Under the pieces are notes generated by a model. That model saw only the letters and a list, made by a program, of their open reading frames with translations, made no database searches and was not told the DNA's origin. The translations under genes and the position numbers were made by a program. DNA of 64,000 bases from Burkholderiales bacterium (lineage in GTDB: Bacteria; Pseudomonadota; Gammaproteobacteria; Burkholderiales; UBA11063), in contig JAIEPY010000007.1 in assembly GCA_019748155.1 (NCBI GenBank), positions 1 to 64,000 of the forward strand. The letters are read 5' to 3'. Shown piece after piece: positions 62,410 to 64,000 of this stretch. Positions within the stretch are counted from its first letter, which is position 1. Each line of letters begins with the position of its first letter.

Positions 62410-62428
62410 AAAAACCGCCCGAAGGCGG
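62410..62428 (-). terminator. Intrinsic terminator after cassette B
   Basis: On the minus strand CCGCC, TTCG loop, GGCGG, then five T (62410-62414). Same design and loop as the terminator of cassette A at 48056-48080. Confidence 0.8.
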
Positions 62429-62432
62429 CTGG

Positions 62433-62627
62433 TTAATGTTTGGTTGGCTTGGTCAGGAGCAACGCTAAATCATCGGCATCGACATATAGTCGCTCATTAT
62501 ATTCCAGAAAACGAACCATCCGACCATTAAAATAATCTTGAAAAACGGTTACCTCGCCATTTTCTGCAACACTAATAACCCTAGCTGTTTCCTCTAGTTC
62601 ATCATCGATAATATCTTCTTTTTTCAC
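62433..62627 (-). CDS. Mini Bro-N-like protein of 64 residues, cassette B
   Basis: GTG start at 62627 with AAAGGG upstream; 64 residues. The first 27 are acidic (KKEDIIDDELEETARV). The remainder (DYFNGRMVRFLEYNERLYV, DADDLALLLTKPTKH) nearly matches the 40-residue protein at 48083-48205. It is probably a small DNA- or repressor-binding fragment of the Bro-N type. Second gene after antirepressor B. Confidence 0.7.
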   Translation of the reverse strand: MKKEDIIDDELEETARVISVAENGEVTVFQDYFNGRMVRFLEYNERLYVDADDLALLLTKPTKH

Positions 62628-62672
62628 TATTAACCCTTTCTTAAAAAAAAAGTTATTATAGCACTAATAAGT

Positions 62673-62789
62673 TTAAGACGATTCTTCAGCATTACGTAAA
62701 TCGTTAAGGTTAACCCATTCCTCACCAGCAAAATCAGTTACGAAACGTACTGGCTGACTACCAAAATATTCAACTCGCATTCTATTCAT
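62673..62789 (-). CDS. Small protein of 38 residues following antirepressor B
   Basis: ATG 62789 overlaps the antirepressor B stop by ATGA, and the frame ends with TAA at 62673-62675. The peptide (VEYFGSQPVRFVTDF, then EEWVNLNDLRNAEESS) follows the same pattern YFxGxxVRF...V...DL as the two mini Bro-N proteins, so it is a third, shorter member of that set. Coupled translation makes it credible. Confidence 0.6.
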   Translation of the reverse strand: MNRMRVEYFGSQPVRFVTDFAGEEWVNLNDLRNAEESS

Positions 62790-63925
62790 GAGGCTTTTCT
62801 TTCATTTAACTGGCGCTGGATTAAATTCACTGCCTCTGAAGAATAAAAACACTGTTCAACTTCTTTGTTACTATACTGTGATTTACTTAATCTGCGTTCG
62901 CATAAATCGGAATCATCTTTCAATTTCAACAAATTAGCGATTCTGCCGACCATATTTGCAGAAGTTCCCAGTTTTTCAGCAATTTCTTCAGCACTAAGTC
63001 GGTGCTCAATCGTGGGTAACATAGGTTCAACCGGAATACCAACTAGCTCATGCAACAAATTTGCCCGCGCTACTTGTTTACTGTTATCATTCAATTTCAT
63101 TCGGTCAATCATTTTATCGGCATAACTTAAAAATGAGGCATTGATTGCTTTGGTGCGCTCTTCAGTTTTAACAACGGGTTTAGTCGCAGGGTGTTCAATT
63201 GCAACGCTGCCCTTAGTCATGAGTTCTTCAACCCACATATCGACTTGAACGGCAAATTTAGCATTACACCATTGAGCAACACGAATAGCAACTTTAGAAT
63301 GCACCCATGTACCCTGACGTTTACCACCTTGTTTTACAATGACTAAATCCGTTACGGGAATTCCCGTAACGGAACTTAACTCTTCTAAATACTCTTTCGT
63401 AGTTTGAAGTCTTAAAAAATCATTAATTTTTTTATCATTAGCAACAGCCATTTCTGTAGCATTAATTAGATTATGATTACCTAACTCAAAGCTAATAGGT
63501 TTTTCATTATATTGTTTAGTAATAATTTCATGTTTCATGATAGCATCCTTTTTAAAATTATCATGGTTAAATTCTAATTGTGGCTTAGTAAATAATGGTT
63601 GGAGAGTGTTTTTTACAAATTCAAGTATGTGAGAAACATATTTAGTTTCTGGCGCATTAACGATTAGTTCCCCAATTTGTGGAATACTAATAAAAAAATC
63701 TTCTCGTGGAGCAAAACCTTTGCAGTTGGTATACTGACGTAACATTGGCTTAGATAGCGCTGCTTGCACAGACTCTCTTGTGTATCCTAGATGCAGGAAT
63801 ATCGGATAAGCGATAACCAGCTGTTTTTCAGTATCAACAAAGGTGAAACAGTTCAGAAGATTCGTCATAACGTGCTCTTTGGACGTTTTGGACGGTTTTA
63901 TAGCCATTGGCAGTTGTTTAGTCAT
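62786..63925 (-). CDS. Phage antirepressor B (shared N-domain plus KilA-N)
   Basis: Protein of 379 residues. Residues 1-112 are almost identical to antirepressor A. Residues about 130-240 are a KilA-N domain (NHNLINATEMAVANDKKIND, QGGKRQGTWVHSKVAIRVAQ). The C-terminal part includes an HTH-like stretch (LSAEEIAEKLGTSANMVGRI) and a zinc-free tail. The change of domain right after the shared part suggests cassette shuffling. A 24-bp palindrome lies within the KilA-N coding region. Confidence 0.83.
   Translation of the reverse strand: MTKQLPMAIKPSKTSKEHVMTNLLNCFTFVDTEKQLVIAYPIFLHLGYTRESVQAALSKPMLRQYTNCKGFAPREDFFISIPQIGELIVNAPETKYVSHILEFVKNTLQPLFTKPQLEFNHDNFKKDAIMKHEIITKQYNEKPISFELGNHNLINATEMAVANDKKINDFLRLQTTKEYLEELSSVTGIPVTDLVIVKQGGKRQGTWVHSKVAIRVAQWCNAKFAVQVDMWVEELMTKGSVAIEHPATKPVVKTEERTKAINASFLSYADKMIDRMKLNDNSKQVARANLLHELVGIPVEPMLPTIEHRLSAEEIAEKLGTSANMVGRIANLLKLKDDSDLCERRLSKSQYSNKEVEQCFYSSEAVNLIQRQLNERKAS
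63349..63372. repeat. 24-bp perfect palindrome (copy 2)
   Basis: Arms CCGTTACGGGAA (63349-63360) and TTCCCGTAACGG (63361-63372). It differs from copy 1 at one base in each arm, and both changes keep the symmetry. It encodes VTGIPVT within antirepressor B. Confidence 0.7.
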
Positions 63926-63936
63926 GATGATTTCCT

Positions 63937-64000
63937 ATCAGAGAAAGTGTACTAGTTACCTACCTTGTGGGCAGGGCTGGAGTTTAGTACCACCGCTGAT
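63937..64000 (-). ncRNA. C4-like antisense RNA leader of antirepressor B, cut by window end
   Basis: Same layout as the leader of antirepressor A with different stem sequence: outer stem GTACTA/TAGTAC (63985-63990 and 63949-63954), inner hairpin CTGCC-CACAA-GGTAG (63960-63974), and ATCAG (64000-63996) complementary to CTGAT in the ribosome region (63941-63937). The 5' end lies beyond the window. Confidence 0.6.

Overview
The window looks like chromosome from an AT-rich proteobacterium with an incomplete prophage at the right-hand side. Oligoribonuclease, RecC, GltB/GltD, PurE/PurK, a MetA-type homoserine acyltransferase and RF2 with its +1 frameshift point to a beta- or gammaproteobacterium. 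I cannot name the species from sequence alone.

1-20 kb, core metabolism. An APC permease and purEK are followed by a minus-strand nitrogen cluster in transcription order gltB-gltD-amt-metA, then a DUF4116 repeat protein. Next comes a plus-strand operon that joins an ascorbate-type PTS (EIIA, EIIB, EIIC) and its own HPr to glpF-glpK-glpD. It starts behind an extended -10 promoter with a 27-bp palindrome. MetA has Glu at position 111, which predicts acetyl-CoA rather than succinyl-CoA use.

20-25.5 kb. An unrecognised exported protein, recC, a WGR-domain protein and a GH19 hydrolase. Between recC and the WGR gene lies a gene-free 320-bp stretch with four TTATNCACA DnaA boxes, one weaker box and an AT-rich tract holding a strong promoter. 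It is a candidate replication origin or DnaA-binding locus.

25.7-37.4 kb, defence island. A type ISP restriction-modification enzyme, an OLD-family ATPase-nuclease, a KTSC protein, a DUF2971 protein, an unrecognised protein and a DarT-DarG toxin-antitoxin pair. Three gene remnants lie among them: a DUF2130 N-terminus, a second copy of the ISP C-terminus, and a RecG-like helicase or ATPase C-terminus. The island looks built by successive recombination.

37.6-39.7 kb. prfB with programmed +1 frameshift and a lipoprotein gene.

39.7-64 kb, prophage, continuing past the right edge. Its left end is marked by a 30-bp 3' fragment of a tRNA gene. Cargo near the end includes a TauE/SafE transporter and an exported trypsin-like protein lacking all three catalytic residues. 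Then follow lysis genes, tail fibre, P2-like baseplate, tail and sheath genes, and a lambda-like head module (capsid E, decoration D, ClpP-type protease with nested scaffold), all on the minus strand. Tail protein E has a -1 frameshift site. A 3.2-kb block of accessory genes separates gpV from gpU/W/J/I. Two antirepressor genes, one in that block and one upstream of the head genes, share an almost identical N-terminus and an RNA leader but have different C-terminal domains (Bro-N versus KilA-N). Each leader keeps its base pairing through compensatory changes and can pair with its own ribosome-binding region, as in phage P1 C4 antisense RNA. Two 24-bp palindromes that differ by one symmetric base-pair change flank the second cassette. 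No complete tRNA, rRNA, insertion sequence, integrase or CRISPR array was seen.
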